Source of the DNA: CAWDMC01 sp963803295
Lineage (GTDB): Bacteria > Acidobacteriota > Terriglobia > UBA7540
Assembly (NCBI GenBank): GCA_963803295.1
Contig: CAWDMC010000002.1
Span: 186,001 to 250,000 of the forward strand
DNA length: 64,000 bases
Direction: 5' to 3'
Both the position numbers and the translations under genes were made by a program. Under the pieces are notes generated by a model. It ran no database searches. It worked only from the letters and a program-made list of their open reading frames with translations, and was not told where the DNA came from. Positions within the stretch are counted from its first letter, which is position 1; every line of letters starts with the position of its first letter. Of the stretch, positions 43,496 to 53,130 are shown piece by piece.

Positions 43496-44755
43496 ATGAT
43501 ATTCCAGGATCTCGTAGTCGATACAATCCGCACACTCTGGTCCCATAAGTTACGGACCTTTCTCACCATGTTCGGAATCGCCTGGGGGATTGTCTCGATT
43601 ACCCTGATGGTGGCAGCCGGCGAAGGGCTCCGCGTCGGCCAGCAGAAGCAGATGGAGAGTTTTGCCAAAGATGTGATGATCGTCTTTGCTGGTACTACCA
43701 GCATGCAAGCGGGTGGGATGCGCGCCGGACGTTCCATGCAATGGGCGGCGAGCGACGCCGCCACTATTCAATCCGAGGCATCCGCCTGCCGCTACGTCCT
43801 GCCGGAACTCGAACGGCAGGAAACCCCTGTGCGCACGCTTCATAACAGCGGCTCGCTGATCGTGACCGGGTCTTTGCCGGCCTTTGCGGAGATCCGCAGT
43901 ATCGGAATCGCGGAGGGGCGCTTCTACAACGACGCTGACGAAGCCCAGGTCCACCGCGTGGCGGTCCTGGGAAGCGAGGCGAAGAAGCAACTTTTCGCCA
44001 CGCACGAAGCGGTAGGCCAGACGTTGTGGATCCATGATCTGCCTTACACCATCATCGGCGTGATGCAGCGCAAGGACCAAAACAGCAGTTACGACGGCTT
44101 TGACGTGAATAAAATCTTCGTACCGTTCAGCGCCATGCTGCAGGACCTGCCCAATAAGCCTCCCGCCCTGCCCGATAGCATCGATCATCTCCTGGTGACG
44201 CCGAAGTCAGTGGAGTTACACACGAACTGCAAGTGGGAACTTCGGCGCGCTTTGGGCCGCCTCCACAGTTTCGATCCTCGCGACAAAGAAGCGGCCGGGA
44301 TCTGGGACACGGTAGAAGAAGCAAAGGCCTTTCGGGTGGTGATCGACGGTATGAAGTACTTTCTTGGCGCCGTAGGGTTGTTGACCCTGTTGTTGGGTGG
44401 CATCGGAGTGATGAACGTGATGCTCGTCGCAGTGCGCGAGCGGACACGGGAAATCGGCGTACGCAAGGCGGTTGGAGCCAGTGCCCGTGCCATCCTTTCG
44501 CAGTTTTTTGTGGAGACGCTGATCATCGTCTTCTTGAGTGGCGGCCTCGGCCTGGGCGTCGCTTATGGACTCTGCGCTCTGGTGAACCTCATCCCTATGC
44601 CGCCGTTCTTTGCCGGCCTGCTGCCCACCTGGCAATCCGGAGCGCTGTCGTTGGCCTTACTCGGCACCGTCGCCTTGGGCTCGGCGCTTTACCCCGCCCG
44701 GCGCGCCGCCTCGATCGATCCGATTGAAGCGCTGAGGTACGAGGCGGGAGGGTAG
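43496..44755 (+). CDS. MacB-like ABC permease (FtsX/MacB_PCD), first of two
   Basis: A 419-residue permease: helix one (RTFLTMFGIAWGIVSITLMV), a periplasmic MacB_PCD domain of about 230 residues, and three C-terminal helices with the FtsX-type signature (LLTLLLGGIGVMNVMLVAVRERTREIGVRKAVGAS), ending YPARRAASIDPIEALRYE. Unlike true MacB it has no N-terminal ATPase and no ATPase gene stands nearby. The start is uncertain: an in-frame GTG lies five codons upstream and neither has a clear ribosome site. Likely works with the adaptor upstream and the second permease. Confidence 0.9.
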   Translation: MIFQDLVVDTIRTLWSHKLRTFLTMFGIAWGIVSITLMVAAGEGLRVGQQKQMESFAKDVMIVFAGTTSMQAGGMRAGRSMQWAASDAATIQSEASACRYVLPELERQETPVRTLHNSGSLIVTGSLPAFAEIRSIGIAEGRFYNDADEAQVHRVAVLGSEAKKQLFATHEAVGQTLWIHDLPYTIIGVMQRKDQNSSYDGFDVNKIFVPFSAMLQDLPNKPPALPDSIDHLLVTPKSVELHTNCKWELRRALGRLHSFDPRDKEAAGIWDTVEEAKAFRVVIDGMKYFLGAVGLLTLLLGGIGVMNVMLVAVRERTREIGVRKAVGASARAILSQFFVETLIIVFLSGGLGLGVAYGLCALVNLIPMPPFFAGLLPTWQSGALSLALLGTVALGSALYPARRAASIDPIEALRYEAGG

Positions 44756-44756
44756 G

Positions 44757-44861
44757 TTTTGAGTTATGAGTTATGAGTTCTGAATTATGAGTTGGTCCAG
44801 ATGGCCAAATGTCCTCCTCAATCCATAACTTAGAACTCATAACCTAGAACTTATAACTGGA
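44757..44861. repeat. Second AT-rich GAGTTAT-type inverted repeat block
   Basis: TTGAGTTATGAGTTATGAG at the left is mirrored by AACTTAGAACTCATAACC and AACTTATAACT at the right, with about 40 bases between. It stands between the two permease genes. A dispersed intergenic repeat that could form a long mRNA stem. Confidence 0.75.
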
Positions 44862-44871
44862 TCTTCTTCTC

Positions 44872-46125
44872 ATGTTTCGCGAAGTCCTCATCCAAGCTTG
44901 GCTCGCTCTCCGGCGACAACCGCTGCGCAGCGGCCTCACCATGCTCGGGATTGTCTGGGGCATCGTGGCAGTAACTCTTCTGATCGCCTATGGATCGAGC
45001 TTTCGTGCCGTGCTGGTGCATTCCTTCGATGCCTTTGGCCGCGGAGCGGTGATCTGCTGGCCCCAAACCACCACCGAGCAGGCGGGCGGGGAACGCGCCG
45101 GCAAGCGGGTGGTGTTTGAGCGGGAGGATGTCGAACTGATTCGTGCCGAGGCGACACTGGTGAAATCCGTCTGCCTCGAAACGGTGCACTGGCTGCCGAT
45201 TTCCTACCAGGACCGTTTCGCCAACACCGCAATTCGCGGCGTCTGTCCGGAATACGGCGAAATGCGTAACGAGACGCCGAGCGATGGCCGCTGGATCAGC
45301 CCGGAGGATTTGGGCGAACGCCGGCGTGTCGTGTTCCTTGGCTCTGAGCTGCGGAAAAAGCTATTTAGCGGACGGCCAGCCATCGGCGAAACGGTGAAGA
45401 TCGCCGGCTTGCGTTTTACAGTGATCGGCTCAATGGATCGCAAGATGCAGGACAGCAACTACTTTACCAGCGATGACGATTCCTGCTGGATTCCCTATTC
45501 GGCCGCCAGCGACATTTGGGATACGCGCTACGCTAGCGTTCTGGTGTTCGAGCCCGTAGCGCCGCAGTTCGAAGCCAAGGCGATGCAGCAGGTGCGTCAG
45601 GTTACGGCCAGCCGGCAGCGATTCTCCTCCACCGACAAACGCGCCATCCAAATGTTTGGGCGCGAGGAATTCCGGCCCATTATCGATGGCATCACCATCG
45701 GCCTGCAGTTGCTGCTTTCATTCATAGGCGTGCTGACCTTAAGCATCGGCGGCGTAGGAGTGATGAACATCATGCTGGTCTCGGTGGACGAACGCATTCG
45801 CGAGATCGGCTTGCGCCGAGCCTTGGGAGCCCGCCGGCGCCATATCCGCACCCAGTTCATTGCCGAAGCTCTAGTGCTCACCGTTATCGGCGGACTGATC
45901 GGCCTTGCCGTAGCCTACGTCCTCTCAGCCGCGGTTGGTGCCTTGCCGCTCTACGGTCCGCTCTACGAAGACGCTAGCGGCAAAGGTGATATTCATCTCA
46001 CTATTTCGCTCGGCACCGTGGCAATTTCAGCCGCGGTGCTGATGCTGGTGGGACTGCTCAGTGGCCTGATTCCGGCTCTGCGCGCCTCGAGTCTCGATCC
46101 TGTCGAGGCGCTCCGATACGAATAG
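44872..46125 (+). CDS. MacB-like ABC permease, second of two
   Basis: A 417-residue protein with the same plan as its neighbour: helix one (SGLTMLGIVWGIVAVTLLIA), periplasmic domain to about residue 270, then LLLSFIGVLTLSIGGVGVMN and VSVDERIREIGLRRALGARR, two more helices, and the terminal LIPALRASSLDPVEALRYE. Sequence similarity to the first permease is limited mainly to the helices, so the pair could form a heterodimer. No ATPase domain is attached. It ends 105 bp before a DUF4097 gene on the same strand. Confidence 0.9.
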   Translation: MFREVLIQAWLALRRQPLRSGLTMLGIVWGIVAVTLLIAYGSSFRAVLVHSFDAFGRGAVICWPQTTTEQAGGERAGKRVVFEREDVELIRAEATLVKSVCLETVHWLPISYQDRFANTAIRGVCPEYGEMRNETPSDGRWISPEDLGERRRVVFLGSELRKKLFSGRPAIGETVKIAGLRFTVIGSMDRKMQDSNYFTSDDDSCWIPYSAASDIWDTRYASVLVFEPVAPQFEAKAMQQVRQVTASRQRFSSTDKRAIQMFGREEFRPIIDGITIGLQLLLSFIGVLTLSIGGVGVMNIMLVSVDERIREIGLRRALGARRRHIRTQFIAEALVLTVIGGLIGLAVAYVLSAAVGALPLYGPLYEDASGKGDIHLTISLGTVAISAAVLMLVGLLSGLIPALRASSLDPVEALRYE

Positions 46126-46230
46126 GTTCCGCCGCTCACCAACCTGCCATTCCAGAGTCAAACAGGGATAGAGAACACGGATGCAAGCGCCCCGGCGCGA
46201 GTTTCGCGCCCCGAAAAGGGAGGCATCATT

Positions 46231-47166
46231 ATGAGGAGCCATTTTTGGTCGAAGTTTGTTGTTGCGTCGTTCGCGCTCGCTACTGCACTGGTGGCGGGAT
46301 GCCTGCCTCTTCCGGGAGCGGAGGGCTCTTTTGACCGCACCTTGCAGGTAACCGGTCCAGTCCAACTCAACGTGGAGACCGGCTCCGGCTCTATTCGGTT
46401 GCACGCCGGTGCCTCCGGCAAAGTTGAAGTTCACGGTCTGATTAAGGCCACCGCGGGCGGAAGCCTCTCCCCCGAAGAACGGGTGCGGCAAATCGAGGAA
46501 AACCCTCCGATCAAGCAGACTGGTAACATAGTAAGTGTCGGCCACATCATCGATCCTGCCCTGAAGCGGTCGGTCTCGATCAGCTATGAACTGGTGGTGC
46601 CCCGCGAGACCGAACTGAAAGCCAGTTCGGGGTCGGGCGATCAGGTGATCGAGGGTGTGCAGGGACCGGTTAAGGCTGAAACGGGCTCGGGAAACATCCA
46701 GGTTTCCCACGTTGGCGACGAAGTGAAGGCGGATACAGGTTCGGGCTCCATCCGCACCACTTCGATCCAGGGCAATGTCCACGCCGACACCGGTAGCGGA
46801 TCGGTACACGCGAGCGATCTGACTGGCGGCCTCTGGGCTGATACCGGTTCCGGCAACATCGAAGTGGAGGGGCTGAAAGGCGGCCTCCACGCCGACACGG
46901 GCAGTGGCAGGATTTCCGTGGAGGGCCAGGCTTCAAGCGAATGGAAGCTCGACACAGGTTCCGGCGGCATCGAGATTCGCCTGCCCAAGGAAGCCGCCTT
47001 TGATCTCGATGCCGAGGCCGATTCCGGCCATATTACCATTGATCCGGCCGAGCACCCGCTGATGGTGGAAGGCACGATGAGCGGAGGCCAGGTTCGCGGC
47101 AGGGTTAAAGGCGGAGGCCCTCTGATCAAGGCCCGTACCGGCTCAGGGAGTATTCGGGTGGAGTAG
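46231..47166 (+). CDS. Exported DUF4097-family beta-repeat protein
   Basis: A 311-residue protein with a signal sequence (FVVASFALATALVAGCLP) whose LVAGC may be a lipobox. The rest is a repetitive beta structure: eight or more copies of a 16-20-residue unit carrying ADTGSGSI / ETGSGNI, the pattern of DUF4097/DUF2807 putative adhesins that form beta-helix or roll folds. GGGAGG stands seven bases before the ATG. It follows the two MacB-like permeases and is followed by a paralogue, so it may be a surface or periplasmic component linked to that export system. Adhesin function is only the family's label. Confidence 0.88.
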   Translation: MRSHFWSKFVVASFALATALVAGCLPLPGAEGSFDRTLQVTGPVQLNVETGSGSIRLHAGASGKVEVHGLIKATAGGSLSPEERVRQIEENPPIKQTGNIVSVGHIIDPALKRSVSISYELVVPRETELKASSGSGDQVIEGVQGPVKAETGSGNIQVSHVGDEVKADTGSGSIRTTSIQGNVHADTGSGSVHASDLTGGLWADTGSGNIEVEGLKGGLHADTGSGRISVEGQASSEWKLDTGSGGIEIRLPKEAAFDLDAEADSGHITIDPAEHPLMVEGTMSGGQVRGRVKGGGPLIKARTGSGSIRVE

Positions 47167-47208
47167 TACGCTGACGCACTAAGATACGCGCCGACCTAGG
47201 AGAGCAAA

Positions 47209-48202
47209 ATGCTACGCTGTTACAACACAAAGACGTGGATATCGGCACGAGCCTGTGTCTTGGCGGTTCTCGCAGGGTTCGTCTTCCCTCCTGTCGCCCG
47301 GGCCGCGGAGGGTTCCTTCGAGCGCACGCTCAAGGTCACGGGACCGGTGGAATTGGAGGTGACGACAGGCGCGGGCTCGATTCACGTGAGCACTGGCCCT
47401 TCGGACACGGTTCGCATCCGCGGGTTGGTTAAGGCGCGCGGCGGAAGCGAGGCCCAAGATAAGGTCAGCTGGATCGAGCAGAATCCACCGATTGAGCAAA
47501 CCGGCAACATGATTTCGATCGGGCACTTTCGGAATCGCGAACTGCAACGAAATCTCTCGGTAAGCTACGATCTAGTAGTACCGGCAGAAACACAGTTGCG
47601 CGCGAGCTCCGGATCGGGCGAGTTTTCCGTAGACCGGATCCGGGGGCCGTTGCGCGCCACAACAGGGTCGGGTGGTCTCCGCATCGCTGGCATCGGCAGC
47701 GAGGTGGAAGCCAAGACTGGCTCGGGCGATATTCGAGCTCGAGTCCATCAAAGGGGCGGTGACCGCCAGGACCGGAAGTGGCAGCATTCGCGCGTCCGGC
47801 ATTGGCAGTGCCTTCCAGGCGATCACGGGTAGTGGGAGCGTGCAGTTGCAGCAAGCCGCCCCCGGCGAAGTGGAAGTTGAAACAGGCTCAGGATCCTTGG
47901 ACCTTCGGGGATTGCGGGGCGGCCTCCGCGCCCACACGGGCAGCGGTGACATCCGGGCGAGCGGCGAACCCACTGGCGAATGGAGTATCCAGACCGGCTC
48001 GGGCGAATTGAGCCTGCACCTCCCGGCCTCCTCTGCCTTCACCGTCCGAGCCCACAGCAGTTCTGGCCAGATCGTTCTCGATCAGGATCACCCCTTATTG
48101 ATCCAGGGCACCCTCCGCCGCGGCGAAATCAGTGGGACCGTGCACGGCGGCGGGCCCGTGCTGGATCTGCGCACCGGGTCGGGCAATATCAGGATTCAAT
48201 GA
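47209..48202 (+). pseudogene. Second DUF4097-family protein, frameshifted mid-gene
   Basis: Paralogue of the gene just upstream. The first part has a signal peptide (VLAVLAGFVFPPVARA) and the units TTGAGSIHVSTG, ASSGSGEFSV, TTGSGGLRI and KTGSGDI. Near 47737 the frame is lost; in another frame the repeats continue without a gap (ELESIKGAVTARTGSGSI to DLRTGSGNIRIQ). One extra base, or two missing, explains it. Restored, the protein would be about 330 residues with about ten repeats. AGGAG precedes the ATG. It may be a true pseudogene or a consensus error in repetitive DNA. Confidence 0.85.
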
Positions 48203-48215
48203 ATCACTTCCCTTA

Positions 48216-49202
48216 TTACCTCTCCAAATCCAATTGCCGCAATTCCAGCGCCGCCTGCTCGGGCGCCATCGAGTTGTAGTACACCTCTTTCAGACTGTAT
48301 GACCTGGACTTGGAGGGAATCACCGGGAGGATTTCAAAGTGCCAGTGGTAATCCTCCACCAGGGTTTGGAAATTGTCCCTTCGCTCGTATTTGGCGCTGA
48401 TATTGGGCGCGGTGTGCAGAACGAGGTGGTAAGCCGGAGCCAGCACCGCCAGCCGGCGTAGAATGGATTTGAGAAAGCGGCCGAACCGTAAGAGGCGATC
48501 CCAAGAGGTGAGATCCTCTTCCATAGTCGATGAGTGCTTTATCGGCATGACCCAGGTCTCATACGGCACGCGCGAGGCAAACGGGCAAAAGGCCACGAAT
48601 TGATCGTCCCACTCCACAGTGCGGACCTTCTGGGTGAGCTCCTGATGCAGGATATCGCAGAAGAGGCAGCGCTCCTTAAGCATGAAATAGCGCTGCGCAG
48701 AGCGTAATTCGTAACCCACGCGGCGCGGGATGAATGGTGTCGCGGTCACTTGCGAATGCGGATGATTGAGTTCGCGGCCGGCTAAGGCGCCATGGTTACG
48801 AAATACCGTGACGTAACGAAAGCGCTGGTCCTTCTTCAGATCGGTAATCCGCGAAACGTAAGCGCGCAGCACCTGCGCCACCTGCTCGTCCGACAGATCC
48901 GTCAATTGCAGATGATGGCTAGGGTTCTCGACGACAATCTCATGCGCTCCCAGCCCGCGCATTTTGTCGTAAAGACCTTCCGCTCGCCGCTGTGCATCGC
49001 CTTCAATCCGGTATAGCGGACGCAAATGCGGAATCACTTTTACCTGCCAGTTCACCGCCCGATAGGGATATTCGTACACATTCGGCGGACAGAGCGCTTC
49101 CTGACCAGGGCACAGCGGACATGCTCCCAAATCCGGCCACTCCGATTCCGTCTCTTCCTGAATTACCCAGCTTTGGGTGATAGGATCTTTGCGAAGTTCC
49201 AT
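48216..49202 (-). CDS. galT: Galactose-1-phosphate uridylyltransferase-like (GalT) protein
   Basis: HIT-superfamily nucleotidyltransferase of 328 residues; GalT exchanges UMP between UDP-glucose and galactose-1-phosphate. Visible are MELRKDPITQSWVI, a CPLCPG zinc pair near residue 28, FRNHGALAGRELNHPHSQ with the catalytic His (HPHSQ in place of the more usual HPHGQ), a second Cys pair CLFC, VMPIKH, and the C-terminal HWHFEILPVI. GAGAAGGA precedes the ATG. Some GalT-like proteins act on other sugars or as ADP-glucose phosphorylases, so substrate is not certain. No galK or galE is adjacent; the gene converges on the second DUF4097 gene. Confidence 0.85.
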   Translation of the reverse strand: MELRKDPITQSWVIQEETESEWPDLGACPLCPGQEALCPPNVYEYPYRAVNWQVKVIPHLRPLYRIEGDAQRRAEGLYDKMRGLGAHEIVVENPSHHLQLTDLSDEQVAQVLRAYVSRITDLKKDQRFRYVTVFRNHGALAGRELNHPHSQVTATPFIPRRVGYELRSAQRYFMLKERCLFCDILHQELTQKVRTVEWDDQFVAFCPFASRVPYETWVMPIKHSSTMEEDLTSWDRLLRFGRFLKSILRRLAVLAPAYHLVLHTAPNISAKYERRDNFQTLVEDYHWHFEILPVIPSKSRSYSLKEVYYNSMAPEQAALELRQLDLER

Positions 49203-49356
49203 TCCTTCTCCAGCACCTCGCCCCCGGATGTTTTCTGGCCGGAGACCCCTTTGAGTTTATGCTGACGCCCTGATCAAAGAGTCCCTATTATAGTGATGGA
49301 TCACCTGAGAAGGAAAGACGTCGGGAGCAATAAAGGGATGAAACAGAAGGAGTCGC

Positions 49357-50292
49357 GTGTACGTCCTCGGTGTTGACGGCGGCGGAACCCGCACCAGCGC
49401 CTGGCTGGCCGACGCCGAAGGTAAGGTTCTGGGCCGTTCTGAAGCGGGCCCCTCCAATCCCCTCAAAGCCGGACTTGAGTCGGCTGCGCGCGAGATCCTG
49501 CTCGCGGCGCGATTGGCCCGGCGCAAGGCTGGCCTTCCCGGCGCGCAGTTGGAGGCCGTGTGCGTGGGACTCGCGGGTACTGACCGCGCTCCCCTTCACC
49601 GCCAGCTGCTGGCCTGGCTGCGACGAGCAATCCCGGCACGTCATCACCTGCTGACCTCTGACGCGGCCATCGCTCTCGAAGCCGCCATCGGCGATTCCGC
49701 CGGCATCATGGTGATTGCAGGTACGGGATCCATTGCCTACGGCCGGAACGAGCGCGGCGAGATCCTACGTTCGGGCGGTTGGGGCAGCGTGTTCGACGAC
49801 GCCGGCTCGGGCTACGATATTGGCCGGAAGGCGATCTCAGCGTCGCTGCGTGCGCTCGACGGTCGCGGCCCGTCGACCAGGCTCCGGCAAGATCTTTGCC
49901 GCTCGCTCGGGCTCCGCGACATCAGCGAGGCGATCCTCAAGGAGCAAAAGCTGACGCCGGCGGCGATCGCCGCTCTATTGCCCTTGGTACTCGAGGCCAG
50001 CCGCCGGCGCGACCGCGTGGCGATCCAGTTGTGCGAAGAGGGGGCCCGGGACCTTGCCGATCTGGCGATCGCCCTGATCGAGCGATTTCACTGGCTCGAT
50101 CTTGATGTTCCGGTGATCTGCGCCGGTGGAGTGTTCCAGTCGAGCGCACGGGTCCGCAAGACCTTCTGGCGGCACGTCCACGCCCGGGCGCCGAAGGTGC
50201 ACATCCGACTGCTGAGTCGGCCCGCGGTAGCAGGCGCAGTCGAGATGGCCCGCAAGCTGGTTTCGCCGCTCGAGCCCAAAACCAGCGGCTGA
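49357..50292 (+). CDS. N-acetylglucosamine kinase-like protein (BadF/BadG/BcrA ATPase family)
   Basis: A 311-residue ASKHA-fold kinase. Phosphate-1 loop VLGVDGGGTRTSAWLAD at the N-terminus, GPSNPLKAG near 38, phosphate-2 VIAGTGSIAYGRN near 125, then GGWGSVFDDAGSGYDIGRKA, and the adenosine loop VICAGGVFQSS near 250. This order matches eukaryotic-type GlcNAc kinases and related bacterial proteins that phosphorylate amino sugars from wall recycling. GTG start with AAGGAG five bases upstream. It diverges from galT. Substrate is inferred from the subfamily only. Confidence 0.85.
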   Translation: MYVLGVDGGGTRTSAWLADAEGKVLGRSEAGPSNPLKAGLESAAREILLAARLARRKAGLPGAQLEAVCVGLAGTDRAPLHRQLLAWLRRAIPARHHLLTSDAAIALEAAIGDSAGIMVIAGTGSIAYGRNERGEILRSGGWGSVFDDAGSGYDIGRKAISASLRALDGRGPSTRLRQDLCRSLGLRDISEAILKEQKLTPAAIAALLPLVLEASRRRDRVAIQLCEEGARDLADLAIALIERFHWLDLDVPVICAGGVFQSSARVRKTFWRHVHARAPKVHIRLLSRPAVAGAVEMARKLVSPLEPKTSG

Positions 50293-50517
50293 TGCCGGCA
50301 GCGGATTCGCGAAAGACCTTTTGTTCCAGGGTGATTCCGGTGATTTTCGTGGCAGGGACCATTAGCTTTCGGCTCGCCACTGTGCACGAAGACATCTTAG
50401 ATGAGGGGCTTAACTTGTTTGTTTTTCAGCGCTGGCTTTGCCTATTGTCATGACAGCGAAGAACCTGCTGGGGACCGTTCGGGGCCCGAGCGAGTGAACA
50501 ATCGGATTCTTTGGCGG

Positions 50518-52053
50518 TCAGTTTACCGGTTTCAACAGGGCGGCGATCTTAGGAAACATCTGGGCCGCCTCGACGACTTGCGGATCGTTCCTGACCTCAA
50601 TTTCCTGACCGGCCTCAAGACCCCGCGTCAGCGTCATCAGGTCAATCTTGATTTTCAGCTTCAGATAATCCTGATCCTTACTCCAGTAATCCTCCGGAGC
50701 ACGGATGCCGGAGCGCTGGAGGTAATCTCTAAAATCATTGAGTGCCTTCTCATCCGGCTCGAAACCGTCATCGATCCTGGCATGCAAACTCAGATATTCT
50801 GAAGCAAAGGTCGTAAAGACACCCCGTTGTTTGAGGAATTCGGCCCAGGGATCAAGCTTGCGCGCGGGGATGACTACGTCGGGCGTAACTCCGCCACCGG
50901 AGCGCACGGGCCTGCCGGCATCAGTGTGGAATCCGCCGGTCTCCCGGAGTTCAAGATTGGCGAGGGCGGTTTGAGGAAGCGGCCGCTGCAGCGAGCGTCC
51001 ACTGGCCGTGAGGTATTGTGCTGTCGTCAAGGCTAGGCCGGTCCTTCCGCTGAGCCCTGTCACCGATTCCACCACCCCTTTCCCAAAGGTGGGTTCGCCT
51101 ACGATCAGCGCCCGATCATGATCCTGCAATGCGGAGGTCAATACCTCGGCAGCACTGGCGGTGCTTCCATTCACCAGCACTACAAGTGGAAAATCGAAGT
51201 GAGCAGGTAAGGCTGCGGTTTTGTGAATCTTCTCCGGGTAGTTGCGGCCGTGAACCGTGATCACCGTTGAACCGGGGCTGACGAACAGGCTGGCCACCGC
51301 TACGGCGGAGTCGACGATCCCACCCGGATTATCGCGCAGATCAAGCAGAATGGCCTGCACCGTGCCCTTCGGGGACTGTCCACTGAGCTTGTTTATGGCG
51401 TTGGCGATCTCTTCCGCGCTCTTCTGTTCGAAGCTGGCCAAGTGGATGTAAGCGATCCCCCCCGAAAGCAGGTAGGATTTGTCCACGGTGGGCAAATCTA
51501 CCTGGGCAGGATCCATCGTGACATCATTCGGCACGACTTGGCCGGGGTGAACGACGCCTAAGCGCACACGCACGGATCGGGACCGCTGGAGCAACTCGAT
51601 CATCGACTGGAAGTCGAGCCGCTTGATCCAGACGCCGTTCACCTCTACGATTTCATCGCCCGGACCTAGTCCGGCGCGCCAGGAAGGCGAGCCTTGCGCT
51701 GTCTCAAGGACCACCACTTTTCCGGTTTGAACGTAGAGGATGGACCCGAATCCAATAGCCTTGCCCCGCGCCTGGTCTTGAAGCTGCTGGAACTGGTCAG
51801 GGTCGAAGAAATTGGAGAACGGGTCCAGCTCGGAGAGCATGCCCCGGATCGCCCCATCATACAGAACACGATCGGGGTCCACCTCATCCATGTGGCGGTT
51901 CTCCACGACCTGGTAGATTCGTGCAAACCTCAGCGACTCCTGCGTTACTTCGTCCGACGGGGCATCTCCCTGGGCTCGAAGGCAAGTGCCGGAAAGCGAG
52001 AGCATCGCGAGAATGACTAGAAGAGCTGATTTCAGATCGAACCGGTTTGCCAT
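50518..52053 (-). CDS. S41-family C-terminal processing peptidase (CtpA-like)
   Basis: A 511-residue exported serine protease. Signal peptide (SALLVILAMLSLSGTCLRAQ), an N-terminal helical domain (RIYQVVENRHMDEVDPDRV), a PDZ domain at about residues 95-185 (GSPSWRAGLGPGDEIVEVNG), then the S41 core: LDLRDNPGGIVDSAV, the nucleophile Ser in NGSTASAAEVLTSALQDH and the general-base Lys in GEPTFGKGVVE, 25 residues later, as in CtpA. The C-terminal 120 residues are helical. The ATG at 52053 directly precedes the signal sequence. Such proteases trim periplasmic proteins; no partner gene is adjacent. Confidence 0.93.
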   Translation of the reverse strand: MANRFDLKSALLVILAMLSLSGTCLRAQGDAPSDEVTQESLRFARIYQVVENRHMDEVDPDRVLYDGAIRGMLSELDPFSNFFDPDQFQQLQDQARGKAIGFGSILYVQTGKVVVLETAQGSPSWRAGLGPGDEIVEVNGVWIKRLDFQSMIELLQRSRSVRVRLGVVHPGQVVPNDVTMDPAQVDLPTVDKSYLLSGGIAYIHLASFEQKSAEEIANAINKLSGQSPKGTVQAILLDLRDNPGGIVDSAVAVASLFVSPGSTVITVHGRNYPEKIHKTAALPAHFDFPLVVLVNGSTASAAEVLTSALQDHDRALIVGEPTFGKGVVESVTGLSGRTGLALTTAQYLTASGRSLQRPLPQTALANLELRETGGFHTDAGRPVRSGGGVTPDVVIPARKLDPWAEFLKQRGVFTTFASEYLSLHARIDDGFEPDEKALNDFRDYLQRSGIRAPEDYWSKDQDYLKLKIKIDLMTLTRGLEAGQEIEVRNDPQVVEAAQMFPKIAALLKPVN

Positions 52054-52271
52054 CGTGACGCCGAACACACCCGACGCAGAGCCCTTTCGCGAATACAGTT
52101 AATTCAGCTTAGCATGGGGAAGCGAGCTTCTTTGCCTGAAAAACAGATCCAGGGGAGCTTGAAAATGTTTGGAAGAGGAAATTGAGCTAGGGGTTGCCAG
52201 TGATGTTCGAAACGCCGCCAGTCCTTATAAAAGAATTCCTCCGCAGAACTCATCCTTATGGAAAGGGTAAC

Positions 52272-52994
52272 TCAGCGGCCCAATTCTGAACGATCCGACC
52301 CGAAAGGCCTTACCGCCACTTCTTTGAAGAGCACCACGTCTTTGTCACTGTGGTTCTGCAAGCCAATGAATCCCTCGTCCGGACGCGGGCCGCGCTGTGG
52401 CTCGAAGTCGAATTTTCGCGGCGGCACCGGAGCGCCTTCCCTGTAATCGGTTACTTTGACACTGTTGACGTAGACCACGGTATGGGGTCCGTCGAGCCTG
52501 ATCTCCATGGTGTTCCACTGTCCAGACCCCTTGCCGGGGCGTGCCAGGGCATGGTTGATCGAGTAGAGACAGCCAGTCGCGTGCGCGTCGTCCTCGCCGC
52601 CCGTCTCCGGGTTGTTGTCGATCTGCACCTCGTAGCCATAGTGCACCGGCATCCAGGCTTCGCGTGGTTTGATCGGGATGCGGATGTAGATGCCGGAATT
52701 GTCGTTCCGGTCTTGCATCTTGAAGACCACCCGGATTACGACCTTCCCGAATTTTTGCCGCGTATACCAAAGCAGTCCCATGCCGCCGTGGGACTTGAGC
52801 AGTCCATCTTCGATAGTGAATCCGCCCGGCCCCACGTGCTCCCAGCCATCCAGGTTTCTTCCGTTGAACAGTTCCTTCCAGCCGGATTCCGCGCTCTTCG
52901 CCGGCGCAGCGACGGCGATCCGCAGAAGCCCGATCAGCGCCAGAATAGATGAGAGCGAAATAGAGAAAACGATAGTTCGACGTAAAGGACGCAC
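52272..52994 (-). CDS. DUF1080 (3-keto-disaccharide hydrolase-like) exported protein
   Basis: A 240-residue protein with a signal peptide (FSISLSSILALIGLLRIAVA) and a concanavalin-like beta-sandwich of the DUF1080 type: GWKELFNGRNLDGWEHVG, DGLLKSHGG, DNSGIYIRIP, YGYEVQIDNNPETGG, GQWNTMEIRLDGPHTVVYVN, and the terminal GFIGLQNHSDKDVVLFKEV. The start is GTG at 52994 because AGGAGGTGA lies eight bases before it. Related proteins hydrolyse 3-keto sugars or bind glycans; the exact activity here is unknown. Confidence 0.9.
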   Translation of the reverse strand: MRPLRRTIVFSISLSSILALIGLLRIAVAAPAKSAESGWKELFNGRNLDGWEHVGPGGFTIEDGLLKSHGGMGLLWYTRQKFGKVVIRVVFKMQDRNDNSGIYIRIPIKPREAWMPVHYGYEVQIDNNPETGGEDDAHATGCLYSINHALARPGKGSGQWNTMEIRLDGPHTVVYVNSVKVTDYREGAPVPPRKFDFEPQRGPRPDEGFIGLQNHSDKDVVLFKEVAVRPFGSDRSELGR

Positions 52995-53130
52995 GGCTTC
53001 ACCTCCTGTCCGGCTCGCCCGCAAAGCGAAAAGGAGAATGAGATACTCCTTCGAGGTGGATTTTACCTCGAAACCAGGTGCACACACGGTGCACATGCTG
53101 GGGACGCTGGGCGTGAATACCGGCATGAAT

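Noticed and set aside
43388..44861. AT-rich repeats as a CRISPR array
   Set aside because: Units are about 7 bp, adjacent, inverted as well as direct, and lack unique spacers; no cas gene is present.
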